NCBI GenBank assembly: GCA_003615045.1
Contig: ML014120.1
Coordinates: 186,001 to 250,000, forward strand
DNA: 64,000 nucleotides
Source of the DNA: Caulochytrium protostelioides
Taxonomy: Eukaryota; Chytridiomycota; Caulochytriomycetes; Caulochytriales; Caulochytriaceae
Reading direction: 5' to 3'
Part shown: piece after piece, positions 1-10,253 of the stretch
Layout: each line of letters starts with the position of its first letter
Numbering within the stretch: the stretch's first letter is position 1
Translations under genes and position numbers: made by a program
The notes under the pieces: model-generated
Databases searched by the model: none
What the model saw: only the letters and a program-made list of their open reading frames with translations
What the model was told of the DNA's origin: nothing

Positions 1-3000
1 TGGACAACCTGGTGCTAATGCAGGTGCACGAGGCGACGTTCTGGCGGCAGTGGCGGCGACGGCCGCTGCTGCGTGTGACGGCGGCGACGGCCGTCATGAT
101 CGTCACGCAGATGACCCGCGGTCGGCCCGAGAGTCTCGCGGTCGGCCGCGACCCGGCCACGGGCAAGCAGGTCCAGCGCACCTTCCGCGAGCTGGCGATG
201 ATCCTGGACGGCGTGCTGCACAACTTTGTTAGCGAGCTCGCCTTCGGGCCGTCGGATGTCGCCACCGTCCAGTTCCTGATGGTTGCCCATACCATGATCT
301 TCCGCAACCTGGGCCTGCGTTATCGCTTATCGGGCCTCGCGACGCGCATGGCGTACGAGCTCGGGTTGCACCGCAATCTGGAGCAGTTTCAGCAGACCGT
401 ACGGTTATCGCCGATGCAGATCAATGAGCGGCGCACGGGGTGGTTCACGGTCTATCTGCTGGACACCATCTCGGCGCTGTTCACGGGCCGCCCGGGCCTC
501 ATCCGCTCCGAGGATTGGGAGACGTCCCTGCCCACGGACTTGGCACCCGATGTCCGCGTCTACATGGAGCAGATGCTCAAGCTGCTCGCGATCGCCTCCG
601 ACCAGTACCGGTTCATTGTGCAAGTCCGGGTCAAGTATACCGCGAACGAGCGTCATTCGCACTGGCTGCACTTCCATCGCCGCTACGTCGCGTGGCTGGA
701 CCACCTGCCGGCGTGGCTGCACTGCACCCATGTACAGGACGCGCAGCCTTCGCCTCCTTCGCCCGGCGACCGGATGTCGGTCACGACGCGGCGCCTCGCG
801 GCCTGGATGCTCGAGATCCAGTTCGTCACCAATGCGTGGGCCCTCGAGCATCTCTTTGGACCGACAGATCCGCCCTACCGCCTCGCTCATGCCAGTCTCA
901 GCGAGCGCATGTCGACCGCCCTCAGTATGAAGTTCACCCCGCCGTACAGCCACAACCGTCCGATCGCACTCGGTCTCGCCACGTCGACCACGACCAATAT
1001 GGAGCAAGTGGGCTACCTGCTGCTGGTGCTGATGAATATCGAAGGTGCCGTTGCCGGCGTCCCCAAAGCATGGGGTTATGTCGACCACGTGCTCGATCTG
1101 ATCAGCAACCGCATGCAGCGCAACGCCGACCTGTACTGTATCTTTTTCGCGAGTATCGTGTTGCGTCTCACGAGCGGTCGGCTCAAGCATCCACGCGCCA
1201 AGGTCCTACAGGAGCGTCTCCTCGTCGTCACGGCCCGCTACAAGGCATCGATGCGCACCGTACCGGTGCATACCGTGGGGTCCCCCAAGGGCAAGCGGCC
1301 CAAGCGGGCCGCTGCTGAGTCGGGCGACGGGTCCGGTGACGACCGGCCCCCCCGGCATCTCAGCCCGCCGCCGGACGCGGCCCGCCATGCGCAGAGCACG
1401 TCGCCGGCGCAGCAGGCCGAGACCACCGCATCCACCTCGCCGGCCATACCGTCGCCGTGCGCGCTTGTCTCCGTGACCGATGTCGATGGACCTGCGGCAT
1501 CGTCCGCGTCTTCCTCGTCCGCGTCTTCCTCGTCCTCGTCATCATCGTCTGCGACAGGGCCGTCGCGTCCGAAAGACGGAGTCAACGCCGCCTTTGCAGC
1601 GCCGTACTCGCCGCATGTGCCGCCGCTTTATCCGCTGGAAGGCAAGATGAGCACGCCGACATCCTCGTCGGTAGCCTCGGCCCCGGCATCGGCGTCTACC
1701 TCGACGCCGGCAGTCTCGGCGGCCACGGAATCGATGGCGCCTTCGCAAAATGCCTTGACGCTCGCGGGCGGGCTCCTGCCACAGCCGCTGATGAATGCTT
1801 CGAACGGCGGCGGCACGGGGACCGGAACGGCAGCGGGCGCCATGGGGTCTCAGACGGCCCTCCCAGGGCTGCTGGGCGCGGGCGATCCGTCCACGGATGC
1901 CAGCGACATCGCTTCATACATGATGCAGCCGAGCGATCTCTCGCTGCTAACGGCGCTCGATTTTGATCTGCCGGGGCTCATGCTGCCCTTCGACCATTTG
2001 TTCGGGATCTACGGCTTCCCTCTGGGGAGTAAGCCGTTTATCCACCCTACGGGCGGCGCTGCCCCGGACCCGGCCGCCGCCGCTGCTGCGGCCGCCGCCG
2101 CCGCCATGGGCGCGGCCGCCATAGGCAATGTAGCGCTCCCCATGGACAGCTCGGGCGTCTCCCTGCCCCTCGCAACGCCCTTGCCGTCCCTGTCGTACCC
2201 GCCAGGCGCGACCGCCGCCGCCGGCGCGCCGCCTACCTTCACGCTCTCGCACTACGCGCCCTTGCCCGCTGCTGCTGCTGCCGCCGCCGCTGCCGCCGCC
2301 GCCGTACCGCCGCCCTTCCATTCGCACGTGCCGCTTCCCGACGGCGAGCACGCCGTCGCGTCGATGCATACCCACGGCTCGGCGCTCCCGCCAGGCTATG
2401 CTCCCCATGGCCCAGCCACCGCCGTCGTTGGCGCTGGCCCTGACAGTCACGTTGGCGCCACCGTCGGCTCGCTGGTGCCCGCGTCGGCCCCGCCGCCGTT
2501 GCCGCCGCCGCTCACGATCACGACGTCCCAGATCCATGCGCCCGCGTCAGCATCGCCGGCATCAAACCCGCCGCCGCCGCTGCCGCCGCCGCCGCTGCGT
2601 TTTCAGGCGACGCGCCCGCCGTCTGAGGCGTTTCATCAACGCCCGGTGAGCGCGCTCCAGCGGTCCGCCACCGACCTGTATTTGCCCTTGCGCAGCGCCC
2701 CGCATTCCGCAGATGCGGTCGCGGCCCCCGGTATCCTTCCCGGGTCGCTGCCCATGGGCCTCTGCATGCGTTTGTCGGACATGGCGACGGCGCCGCCGCC
2801 TGCTGCGGCCTCCGCCGCCGTGGCCGCCGCCCCCGTGACTGCCGTGACTGCGTCGACCATGGAGGGCTCAAGCCCGATGGCCTCCTGCTCGATGGTGCCT
2901 CCTTTTCTCATTCCGCTGCCGCCGTACCTGCTGCCGCTTCCGCCGATGCCGGCGTCGTCCACGACGCCCGCCGCATCCGCGATGCGGACGACGGCCCCGT

Positions 3001-3635
3001 CGTCCGTGGCGGCAGCGGTCTCTTCAGCGGTTCCTTCCTTCATGGCAGCAGCAGATACTTCGATAGCTGCCGGTATGGCGGCAGCAGCCGGTACGGCGGC
3101 AGCGACGGCTTCTTCCGCGACGCTCTCCCTCCCATCTCGGCCCTCGCGGCCGGCTTCGACAGCCTCGCCGACGTGCCCGCCGCCGACGCTCGCGACGCTG
3201 TCGCCCAAGTCGGTCTGGCACCCGAGCCGTGGGTCTCTGCCCTCGCCTCTGCCCCTCTCGATGACCCTGTCGGGGCCCGGCACAGCCACGGCGCCGGTGC
3301 TCACGATGTCCCGCGGCGACACGCATCGCCCCTTCAACGGCAGCCCCACCCGCGGCCCGATTAATGGCCGTGGCGACGTGGCGGCGTCGGCGTCGGCATC
3401 GGCATCGGCAGGCGACAGATCTTATGTGAATCCCGGTCCGCAGTATCCTCGGCACGACGGCGGTCATAGTCACGGCTACGGCTACGGTCACGGTCATGGG
3501 AACGGGCCTCACCCCGCTCCCGGGTCCGGGATGCCGTCGATGCGCCGCCCCAGCGGCGCCGGGAGCGACTTGCGGGGCGAGCGGGCCGCGGGGTCGCCCG
3601 AGCCGCGACTAACGTTCGCGGCGCCCTCCGCCTGA
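1..3635 (+). CDS. Fungal-specific transcription factor (Fungal_trans domain), 5' incomplete
   Basis: The reading frame is open from the first bases of the window, so the N-terminus lies outside. Any Zn2Cys6 DNA-binding cluster would be there and cannot be seen. Bases about 250-600 encode the hallmark of the fungal-specific transcription factor middle domain (PF04082): ATRMAYELGLHRNL, then ERRTGWFTVYLLDT, then TGRPGLI and an acidic ETSLPTD. These correspond to the family's A..LGLHR / ERR..W..Y.LD / GRP..I signature. The last roughly 750 residues are low complexity: Ser runs near base 1510, Ala runs near 2080 and 2270, and Pro-rich blocks, probably disordered activation regions. It most likely regulates RNA polymerase II genes in the nucleus. 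The target pathway cannot be read from the sequence. Stop is TGA at 3633-3635. Confidence 0.85.
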   Translation, partial: DNLVLMQVHEATFWRQWRRRPLLRVTAATAVMIVTQMTRGRPESLAVGRDPATGKQVQRTFRELAMILDGVLHNFVSELAFGPSDVATVQFLMVAHTMIFRNLGLRYRLSGLATRMAYELGLHRNLEQFQQTVRLSPMQINERRTGWFTVYLLDTISALFTGRPGLIRSEDWETSLPTDLAPDVRVYMEQMLKLLAIASDQYRFIVQVRVKYTANERHSHWLHFHRRYVAWLDHLPAWLHCTHVQDAQPSPPSPGDRMSVTTRRLAAWMLEIQFVTNAWALEHLFGPTDPPYRLAHASLSERMSTALSMKFTPPYSHNRPIALGLATSTTTNMEQVGYLLLVLMNIEGAVAGVPKAWGYVDHVLDLISNRMQRNADLYCIFFASIVLRLTSGRLKHPRAKVLQERLLVVTARYKASMRTVPVHTVGSPKGKRPKRAAAESGDGSGDDRPPRHLSPPPDAARHAQSTSPAQQAETTASTSPAIPSPCALVSVTDVDGPAASSASSSSASSSSSSSSSATGPSRPKDGVNAAFAAPYSPHVPPLYPLEGKMSTPTSSSVASAPASASTSTPAVSAATESMAPSQNALTLAGGLLPQPLMNASNGGGTGTGTAAGAMGSQTALPGLLGAGDPSTDASDIASYMMQPSDLSLLTALDFDLPGLMLPFDHLFGIYGFPLGSKPFIHPTGGAAPDPAAAAAAAAAAAMGAAAIGNVALPMDSSGVSLPLATPLPSLSYPPGATAAAGAPPTFTLSHYAPLPAAAAAAAAAAAAVPPPFHSHVPLPDGEHAVASMHTHGSALPPGYAPHGPATAVVGAGPDSHVGATVGSLVPASAPPPLPPPLTITTSQIHAPASASPASNPPPPLPPPPLRFQATRPPSEAFHQRPVSALQRSATDLYLPLRSAPHSADAVAAPGILPGSLPMGLCMRLSDMATAPPPAAASAAVAAAPVTAVTASTMEGSSPMASCSMVPPFLIPLPPYLLPLPPMPASSTTPAASAMRTTAPSSVAAAVSSAVPSFMAAADTSIAAGMAAAAGTAAATASSATLSLPSRPSRPASTASPTCPPPTLATLSPKSVWHPSRGSLPSPLPLSMTLSGPGTATAPVLTMSRGDTHRPFNGSPTRGPINGRGDVAASASASASAGDRSYVNPGPQYPRHDGGHSHGYGYGHGHGNGPHPAPGSGMPSMRRPSGAGSDLRGERAAGSPEPRLTFAAPSA

Positions 3636-4559
3636 CGGCGCCCCGAACGTGTGTCCACTTCTGGCGGCCGTGTCGTCGACGTCGCGGGGCCCCAAGCGCC
3701 GTCCTAGCCGCTGGCATGTATCATCGAGTAGTATACTCTAGACCCGCAGACGCCATGCGGCGATGGCTCCTTCCCTTGCTCGCCAACGCGGCAATCGTCG
3801 GGACCCTAGGCGCGTTAGGATGCGCATGCCCCTCGCCGGGTGGCGGCGGGTAGGCCTCGTGATGCGTTCCGCGGCGCCAACCCTTGTGCGGGGTCCACGG
3901 GCGACCCTGGGTTCCGCCAGTCTCATCGGAAAGGGTACACAGGGCGTCGTGTTGTCGCGGGGATCGCCTGGTGCGGCGTGGTCGCCCGCCGAGGGTGCGT
4001 GGAGGGCACCGGGACGGGTCCTTTTTCTACGGCGGCGTTACGGCCGACCTCCAACAAGGAAGCAAGCAAACCAGAACCAAGCCACACCAGCAAGCACCCT
4101 CAACCGCCGCAGCAAGCACAGCCAGTCGCCATTGTCATCGGCGGCCGGTGATCGGGTCCGCGCTTGCTACGTCGGAGTCGGGGCGGCCGGGCGTGGCCAT
4201 CGAAAGGCGAAGGGGCAGCCCGAGACATGGGCCACGCGATGCCATGCGATGCCATAAGAGGGGCTATCACAGCCAGCGCGGCCCTTGTTCGCATGCCACC
4301 CACATCGCATGGCATCTCCTACGAACCTTCCGCTGGCTTGGGTATGGTCGCTACGACGTCCGCGGCCTTTGCTCTCGATCCTTGATCCTTGATCCTCGAT
4401 TTGTTGCTCATGAGTCGCTTGCTCCTGCCCCCGTTGATGTCCTGAGAGCCCCGCCAGGCCGCCGTGCGGCCTTTCTCTCACCTGAGTTCATCCGATCCAC
4501 CCTCTGAAGCGCTTGCTGCGGCTGTTTCCACCATACAGGACCCGCTGATCCATACCAGG
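3636..4559. other. Spacer between transcription factor and PIF1 helicase genes
   Basis: No convincing gene in either strand. The short ORFs here are Arg/Pro-rich and match nothing I recognise. There is a small tandem of GATCCTT units at about 4377-4400. The segment just before 4560 is pyrimidine-rich and probably holds the promoter and 5' leader of the helicase gene. Confidence 0.6.
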
Positions 4560-6530
4560 ATGGCGGCGCCCGCCTCCATTACCGAGCACCTGGCCGCCGC
4601 CAAGCAGGCTAACGGCCGACTCGACGCTGGCCCACCGCTTCGTGCCGCGCCGATAGCCCTCCCACGCCCCGCCGCAGCCCTGAACGCCACGGCGCCCGCG
4701 GCCGACCGAGCCGCCGCCGTCGCCACGGCTGCGCCCATGGCGTCCCGCCCGCCATCGGCGGCGCCGCCGCGAGCGCTGCACCCGGTCCGGCAGCCGCCCG
4801 CCAAGTCGCTATACGGCAACGCGCCGCCGCCTCGCCGTCCAGCATTCGCATCCGCATCGGCGCCGTCGCCGCCGGTGGCGCTGCCGCTGCCGACGGCGAC
4901 GGCGTCGGGTCCTCGGGACATCAACCACTTCGACCTCGATCAGTATGCGCTGCAGCAGCCGGCCAAGCGCGCGCGAGAGCCCGCACACGACGCGCCGCCG
5001 CTGCGGCCGCCCCCGGCGAAGCGCGGACCGGGCTCGGCGCCGCCCGCGCGCTTTATTCACGCCCGCGGCGCGCCAGGATCCGCCGGCGCCCAGCCGTCGT
5101 CGTCGATGCGCGTGAGCGCGCGGCCGACGCCGTGGTCGATGGCCGCGGCCGCCGCGAGCCGTGCCCGACCATCGGCCTCACGCGCCGCGGCGGGCGCGCT
5201 GGCGGCGCCGGAACGGCTGCAGGCGCCGCCGCTGGACGATCTCTCGACGGAGCAGCGCGCCATCTACGACGAAGTCGTGAACTCGCGCACGAGCCTGTTC
5301 TTCACGGGTAGCGCGGGCACCGGCAAGAGCTACCTGCTGCGCAAGCTGGTGGAGGGTCTGCGCCACCGCGAGGGCGACCGGGCCAAGGTCGCGGTGACGG
5401 CGCCGACGGGCATTGCCGCGTTCAACGTGAACGGGACCACGCTGCACTCCTTCATGGGCGCCGGGCTCGCGCTGGAGACGCCCGACAAGATCGTGCGCAT
5501 GCTGTTTGAGCGCAACCCCAAGGCCGTGAAGCGGTGGACGACGACGAGCGTGCTGGTGATTGACGAGATTTCGATGGTGGACGCGGCATTCTTTGACAAA
5601 ATGAACCACGTGGCGCAGGCGATGCGCCACAGCAACGCGCCGATGGGCGGGATCCAGGTCATCATGGTTGGCGACTTCACGCAACTGCCGCCCGTCGCCA
5701 AGAACGGCGAGCGGGTCAAGTATGTGTTCCAGAGCGCCATCTTCCAGCAAGTCGTGCCGCGCATCCTGGGGCTGACGCAGATCTTCCGCCAGAAGGACCC
5801 CGAATTTGTCGCGCTGCTGAACGCGGTGCGGATGGGCCAGCTCACGCCCGAGATCGAGCGCCGGCTCAAGTCGCTGGACCGCCCGCTCAAGTTCACGGAC
5901 GGCATCGAACCGACGCGGCTGTATTCGCTGCGCGCGCAGGTGAAGCGGGACAACGAGCAGCGCCTGCTGAAGCTGGAAACGGAGCGGCGGCATTACCGCT
6001 CGAGCGACAGCGGCACCGCGGACGCGATCCAGAAACTGGACCAGTACTGTTCGGCGCCCAAGGAGCTCGAGCTGCGCGTCGGCGCGCAGGTCATGCTGAT
6101 CCGCAACTTGGACCAGCAGTTCGTCAACGGCACGATCGGCAAGGTCGTCGGCTTCGACGTGTCCACGAACCTGCCCATCGTCTCGTTCCTCGACCAGAAC
6201 AACCGGCCGTCGCCGCCCGACATCGTCAAGTTCCAGGAGTGGGAGCTGCACGACCCCAACACCAACCGCGTGATCGCGACGCGGTCGCAGGTCCCGCTCA
6301 TCCTGGCATGGGCGATCTCGATTCACAAGGCCCAGGGGCAGACGCTGCAGCGCGTCACCGTTGACCTCTCGTCGGTCTTCGAGAAGGGCCAGGCCTACGT
6401 GGCGCTGTCCCGCGCCACCTCCTTCGAGGGCCTCGAGGTCCGCGGCTTCCGCTCGGACGTCATCCAGGCCGACCTCGACGTCCTGCGGTTCTGCGACATG
6501 CTGCAGGCCCCCGCCCAAGCCACCCGCTGA
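4560..6530 (+). CDS. PIF1: PIF1-family 5'-to-3' DNA helicase
   Basis: ATP-dependent superfamily 1B helicase expected to unwind DNA 5' to 3' in nucleus and/or mitochondria, where the family acts on telomeres, G-quadruplexes, Okazaki fragments and mtDNA. The frame is open back to a GTG at 4464, but the first ATG is 4560, giving 656 residues. The first about 220 residues are Ala/Pro-rich and poorly conserved. The core follows: Walker A GSAGTGKS with Lys256, motif Ia TAPTGIAAFNVNGTTLHSF, Walker B VLVIDEISMVD with Asp335-Glu336, motif III MVGDFTQLPP, and C-terminal SIHKAQGQTLQ followed by QAYVALSRATS. All key motifs are intact. Family proteins are typically 600-860 residues, so the length fits. 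In so GC-rich a genome a G4-resolving helicase is an obvious need, but that is inference. Confidence 0.96.
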   Translation: MAAPASITEHLAAAKQANGRLDAGPPLRAAPIALPRPAAALNATAPAADRAAAVATAAPMASRPPSAAPPRALHPVRQPPAKSLYGNAPPPRRPAFASASAPSPPVALPLPTATASGPRDINHFDLDQYALQQPAKRAREPAHDAPPLRPPPAKRGPGSAPPARFIHARGAPGSAGAQPSSSMRVSARPTPWSMAAAAASRARPSASRAAAGALAAPERLQAPPLDDLSTEQRAIYDEVVNSRTSLFFTGSAGTGKSYLLRKLVEGLRHREGDRAKVAVTAPTGIAAFNVNGTTLHSFMGAGLALETPDKIVRMLFERNPKAVKRWTTTSVLVIDEISMVDAAFFDKMNHVAQAMRHSNAPMGGIQVIMVGDFTQLPPVAKNGERVKYVFQSAIFQQVVPRILGLTQIFRQKDPEFVALLNAVRMGQLTPEIERRLKSLDRPLKFTDGIEPTRLYSLRAQVKRDNEQRLLKLETERRHYRSSDSGTADAIQKLDQYCSAPKELELRVGAQVMLIRNLDQQFVNGTIGKVVGFDVSTNLPIVSFLDQNNRPSPPDIVKFQEWELHDPNTNRVIATRSQVPLILAWAISIHKAQGQTLQRVTVDLSSVFEKGQAYVALSRATSFEGLEVRGFRSDVIQADLDVLRFCDMLQAPAQATR

Positions 6531-7679
6531 CCGTCATGGGAGGGAGAATACCCATCAACGGCGCAGGACCACTGACCAGAGGACGGGCGGTCCGTCGCCA
6601 CGCGTCGCTGCGCGTCTGTCTCGCCGATTCATCGTGTTTATAACCTCCAAGAAGGAGAATGGCCATACTCCGTCGCGGAAGAGCCCTTACACGTCGAGGA
6701 CCGCACTCACGGTCCTGCGGCGGAGTTTTGGAAGGCGTGGAGGGCGGGACGTCTGGCACCATGGAGATCGTCGGCCCGTGCGCGCGGAGGTGCGGGCAAA
6801 CCGGAAAGCGGCGAGTCGGGTGTGGGTCGGCCGCCGGTGTGCGCAACGTTTCGCTCTTTTGCCCGGCGGCCACCGCCGCGCCGCGTGCGGGAGCGGTGGG
6901 CCCGGTGGGGCCTTCAGTCGCGGGAGCGCCACACCGTCGGCGGCTCCGAAGGGCGGTGTCATCTCGCATCGGTCGGGCCATGAGCGCAACGGCATCGGCA
7001 TACCCGCATCGGCATACCCGCATCGGCATACCCGCATCGCCATGCGGGTATGCCGATGCGAGGCGTTGAGATACGGAAGGCATGCTTCGGACACGGACCA
7101 CGCATCGAACGACGCCCACGCTCGGCCGACCCCTCGCGCTTCTGGAAAGCTCGGTGGTCGCGCTTCCCAGTCGGCCGTCCACGCCCGACGCGGTCTTTGC
7201 GTGCTCCGACGTGCATCTTCTGCCCCTCACAGTCGCTCGTCGACCACGCGCTCCTCGTCCAGCCCGGCCCGTGGATACTGTCACGCCCACCCTTGTCGCC
7301 CCCCAACCCCCCAACCACGAAACGACGCGACGCGACTCGGGCACGCGAAGCCGCGCATATCACGCTGTGTTTCTCACCGCCCCACGGGGCACTGCAGTCC
7401 ACGGATCGGCGCAGGCGCCGGTAGGACGGTCAGGCCGCTTCACGCCGCGTCCGTCTCACCCTCCGCGTGGGTGTCGGTGCCGGTGTCGGCCTCCGCACGG
7501 TCGTCGCGGACGGCGCGGACGGCGTTGACCACCGCGGCGTCGCCGACCACGGCGTCGACGCCGAGCCCTTCTTCGGCGGCCGCCATCGCCGCCGCCGCCG
7601 TCGTCATCACCGCCGCTGCTCACCGCCTTGGGGCCCACGGCGGCCGCCCGCGGCGCGCCGGCACCACGACCGCTGGCTC
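6531..7679. other. Spacer between PIF1 helicase and an orphan gene
   Basis: No supported gene. It contains the hairpin and tandem repeat described separately at 6992-7060. The frame of the next gene is open back to about 7467, but that stretch has no ATG and is Arg/His-rich when translated, so I treat it as leader. Confidence 0.55.
6992..7060. repeat. 14-base tandem repeat ending in a 19-bp perfect hairpin
   Basis: Three perfect head-to-tail copies of gcatcggcataccc lie at 6992-7005, 7006-7019 and 7020-7033. The third copy and its continuation (7019-7037) are followed after a 4-base loop, cgcc, by their exact reverse complement (7042-7060). This gives a perfect 19-bp stem, and the tandem copies could pair with the same arm in alternative registers. 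The repeat does not sit in a supported coding frame. Confidence 0.9.
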
Positions 7680-10142
7680 ATGCCAGATCACTACGCGTCG
7701 CCCCGACGGGGCGCCGTGACCGCGGCGCCATCTGCGCCGACTCCGACCGCCGCCAGCGCCACCACCATCGCGCCGATGACCAGCGCGATGGCCGGCACCC
7801 TGTCGGCGGGGCCGCCGCCGCCGCCGCCACCACCGCCTGTCGTCGCGACGGCGCCCTCGGGCTCGGGCTCAGGGCCCCCCGGCGCGCCGTCCGCGAGCCG
7901 TCCCGGGGCAGCCGCGTCTCGTGCGGCGTGGTCGCTGTCGCCGGCCCTGGACGTGCGCGTCGAGCAGCTCGGCCGCATGATCGTGAGCGGGGTCCACTGC
8001 CCGCGGAACCAGCTCGAGTATGCGACCTACCTCGGCCCAATGCCCCGGTACCAAGGTCCGTGCGCCATGCCGCCGTGGCTGCCCGAGTCCGGCAAGAGTA
8101 AGTACGCCAAGCACAGCACCAGCGGCAGCACGGCTAACGGCCCCAGCGGCGCCCCTGTTGCCGCCGCCGCCGCCGCCGCTGCCGGGGCTCCCGGCGAGAC
8201 GAGCCGCCCGTCGTTTAAGCCGCAAGTCACGCCTTCCAAGCCGGATCATGAAGCCTTGCGGGAGACGAAGGATCGGGGTGAGAAGGACAAGGCGCGTGAA
8301 AGCAGCGCCGCGTCCGCGCAGTCGCTCATGTCCGCCATGGTGAAGGCCGTGCCGCCGATGAAGACCGCCAAGCCGGCTGCGCGAGCCCCGGCGACGGCGG
8401 CGGCCACGGCGACGACGACGGCCGGGCTGAAGCTGGAGACGGGCGCGCCGGCATCGTCAGCAACGGGCGCGGCGTCGACGCCCTCCGCCGCCGCGGCGCT
8501 TTCCGCCGCCGCGGCCTCAGGCCCGCCGTCGACCGCGACGCCGCCCAAGCCCACGACGCGCGGCGCGATCCCGCCGATCGCCGTCGGCTTCTACGACTTG
8601 CGCGCGACGCCGCAGCCGCTCGCGACCCTGCTGCGCACGCTGTCCTCGCTGGGCATGCCGCGCGCGCCGGGCCTGAGCCACCTGCCGGCGCCCGTCCTCG
8701 CTTACCTCATGAACGACGCCGACGACGACGCGGACGGCGAGATCGTGCTGCCGAATCCGTTTATGCCGCCGGACGGCGACCTCTCCGAAGGCAAGGGCGC
8801 GATGACGACGAAGCAGCGCGCCGCGGCGCGGCGCCACCACCTCGCCACCGTGGCGCGGCACGCCGCCGATCGCTGCTTCCTGCACACCGTCGCCGTGCCG
8901 CCGGACGTCTCGCTGCGCGACTACGCGGGCCCGCTGACGGCCGCGTCGCCCCTCGATGCGGCGAGCGCCGCGCCCGCCAGCGCCAGTACGAGCGCCCCGA
9001 CGTCCGCGACGGCGGCCAAGCGCACGACCGCCAAGCGCTCGGCCGCGGCGATGGCGGACGCCGTCTCCGCGGCGGCAGCGCCGTCGGCAGCCACGACCAG
9101 TCGGACCGACGACGCGGCGTCGGCGGCCGGCAAGCGCGTGAAGGTGGAGAAGCCCGAGCCGCGAGCCGTCAAGCCCGAGCCGCGCCGCGGCGGCGCGACG
9201 GCCGTCGCGACGCCGACGGCGGCGACGGCGGCGACGGCGGCGGTGGCGGCGGTGGCGACGCCGTCGGGAGCGCCAGGCGCGCCGTCGAGCGCGCTGGGCA
9301 CGCCGGCGCCCGTGGCGGCGGCGCGGACGCCGGCGATGCGCGCCGCGATCGCGGCCACGACGCCGTCGCGGCGGTCGCCGGCGTCGGACGTCGTGCGGCG
9401 CACGCTGTCGGATCTCTTCAAAGACGTCGGGCGCGCCGCCAAGCGCGCGGCGCAGGGGCTCAAGGAGAGCGATCGCGGCTTCGGGCTGCTCGTGGCCGGG
9501 CTGTGCTTCATGGCGGCGGAGGTCACGCGCTCGGATTGGATGGCGTGGACGCGGACGCGCTCGAACGACCCGCACGTCAGCGCGCCGCACCGCACGACGC
9601 TCGACTACCTGCAGTACATCCACCCGCCGCTCTTTGAGCCGACGCGCCACGCGCCCGTCTGCGCCTATGTCCGCCTCCTCACGCAGGCGCTGCAGGCGCG
9701 CCTCAAGCTGTTCTCCCTCATCGAGACGCACAACCGGCTCGAGGACCACCTCGGCGACCGCGGCGGCGGCGGCAGCAGCAGCAGCAGCAGCAGCGTGAAC
9801 GACGCCTCGGGCGGCGGCGGCGGCGGCGGCGACGTGTCGCGGCTGCTGCGGGAGCAGCTGGCGCAGCAGTCGGCGCTGATGGTTGCGCGCGTCGAATTGG
9901 CTCAGCAGGTCAAGAAACCTTGGCCTGGCAGCAACAGCAGCAGCAGCAGCAGCAGCCGCCCCCCGCCGGTGCCAGACCCCCGACTGCCGCTGCTCGCCGA
10001 ATTCGACGTGAGCCCGATGGGGCTCGCGGGCCTGCGCTGGCTCTCGCAGTATGCCAAGGACCACGACGTGACGCTGGCCGCGCAGACCGAATTGGTGGAA
10101 GCTTTCCAGTTTTTGGACCGGCTGGATGCAGAGACGCGCTGA
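7680..10142 (+). CDS. Unrecognised 820-residue low-complexity protein
   Basis: I do not recognise this protein. The chosen ATG at 7680 begins MPDHYASPRRG; the frame is open further upstream but has no better ATG. Three islands look conserved within Ala/Ser/Pro-rich filler. The first, about residues 80-140, includes VEQLGRMIVSGVHCP and ATYLGPMPRYQGPC. The second, about 300-430, includes IAVGFYDLRATPQPLATLL. The third, about 570-690, is helical and includes DLFKDVGRAAKRAAQGLKE and LDYLQYIHPPLFEP, and is followed by a predicted helix near the C-terminus. Gly/Ser and Ser runs interrupt the third island. No signal peptide or membrane segment is evident. Lys-rich KRVKVEKPEP near residue 485 could be a nuclear localisation signal. 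A nuclear scaffold or chromatin-associated protein is possible but unsupported. Confidence 0.65.
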   Translation: MPDHYASPRRGAVTAAPSAPTPTAASATTIAPMTSAMAGTLSAGPPPPPPPPPVVATAPSGSGSGPPGAPSASRPGAAASRAAWSLSPALDVRVEQLGRMIVSGVHCPRNQLEYATYLGPMPRYQGPCAMPPWLPESGKSKYAKHSTSGSTANGPSGAPVAAAAAAAAGAPGETSRPSFKPQVTPSKPDHEALRETKDRGEKDKARESSAASAQSLMSAMVKAVPPMKTAKPAARAPATAAATATTTAGLKLETGAPASSATGAASTPSAAAALSAAAASGPPSTATPPKPTTRGAIPPIAVGFYDLRATPQPLATLLRTLSSLGMPRAPGLSHLPAPVLAYLMNDADDDADGEIVLPNPFMPPDGDLSEGKGAMTTKQRAAARRHHLATVARHAADRCFLHTVAVPPDVSLRDYAGPLTAASPLDAASAAPASASTSAPTSATAAKRTTAKRSAAAMADAVSAAAAPSAATTSRTDDAASAAGKRVKVEKPEPRAVKPEPRRGGATAVATPTAATAATAAVAAVATPSGAPGAPSSALGTPAPVAAARTPAMRAAIAATTPSRRSPASDVVRRTLSDLFKDVGRAAKRAAQGLKESDRGFGLLVAGLCFMAAEVTRSDWMAWTRTRSNDPHVSAPHRTTLDYLQYIHPPLFEPTRHAPVCAYVRLLTQALQARLKLFSLIETHNRLEDHLGDRGGGGSSSSSSSVNDASGGGGGGGDVSRLLREQLAQQSALMVARVELAQQVKKPWPGSNSSSSSSSRPPPVPDPRLPLLAEFDVSPMGLAGLRWLSQYAKDHDVTLAAQTELVEAFQFLDRLDAETR

Positions 10143-10183
10143 GCCACGCCGCTGGGGAGAGGGGGCTCTGACCATGATATGAA

Positions 10184-10189
10184 AATAAA
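10184..10189 (+). terminator. Polyadenylation signal AATAAA
   Basis: An exact AATAAA lies 42 bases after the stop codon of the upstream 820-residue gene, inside a short AT-rich patch. The position is typical for a eukaryotic cleavage and polyadenylation signal. Confidence 0.6.
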
Positions 10190-10253
10190 TAGAGGGAGCA
10201 GGGGACCACCGCGTTGGCTTGCCCCCTGGATTCTGCGCGTGGTTTGACGGCGA

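Noticed and set aside
6992-7033. Tandem repeat as a CRISPR array
   Set aside because: Units are 14 bases with no spacers, in a eukaryotic genome.
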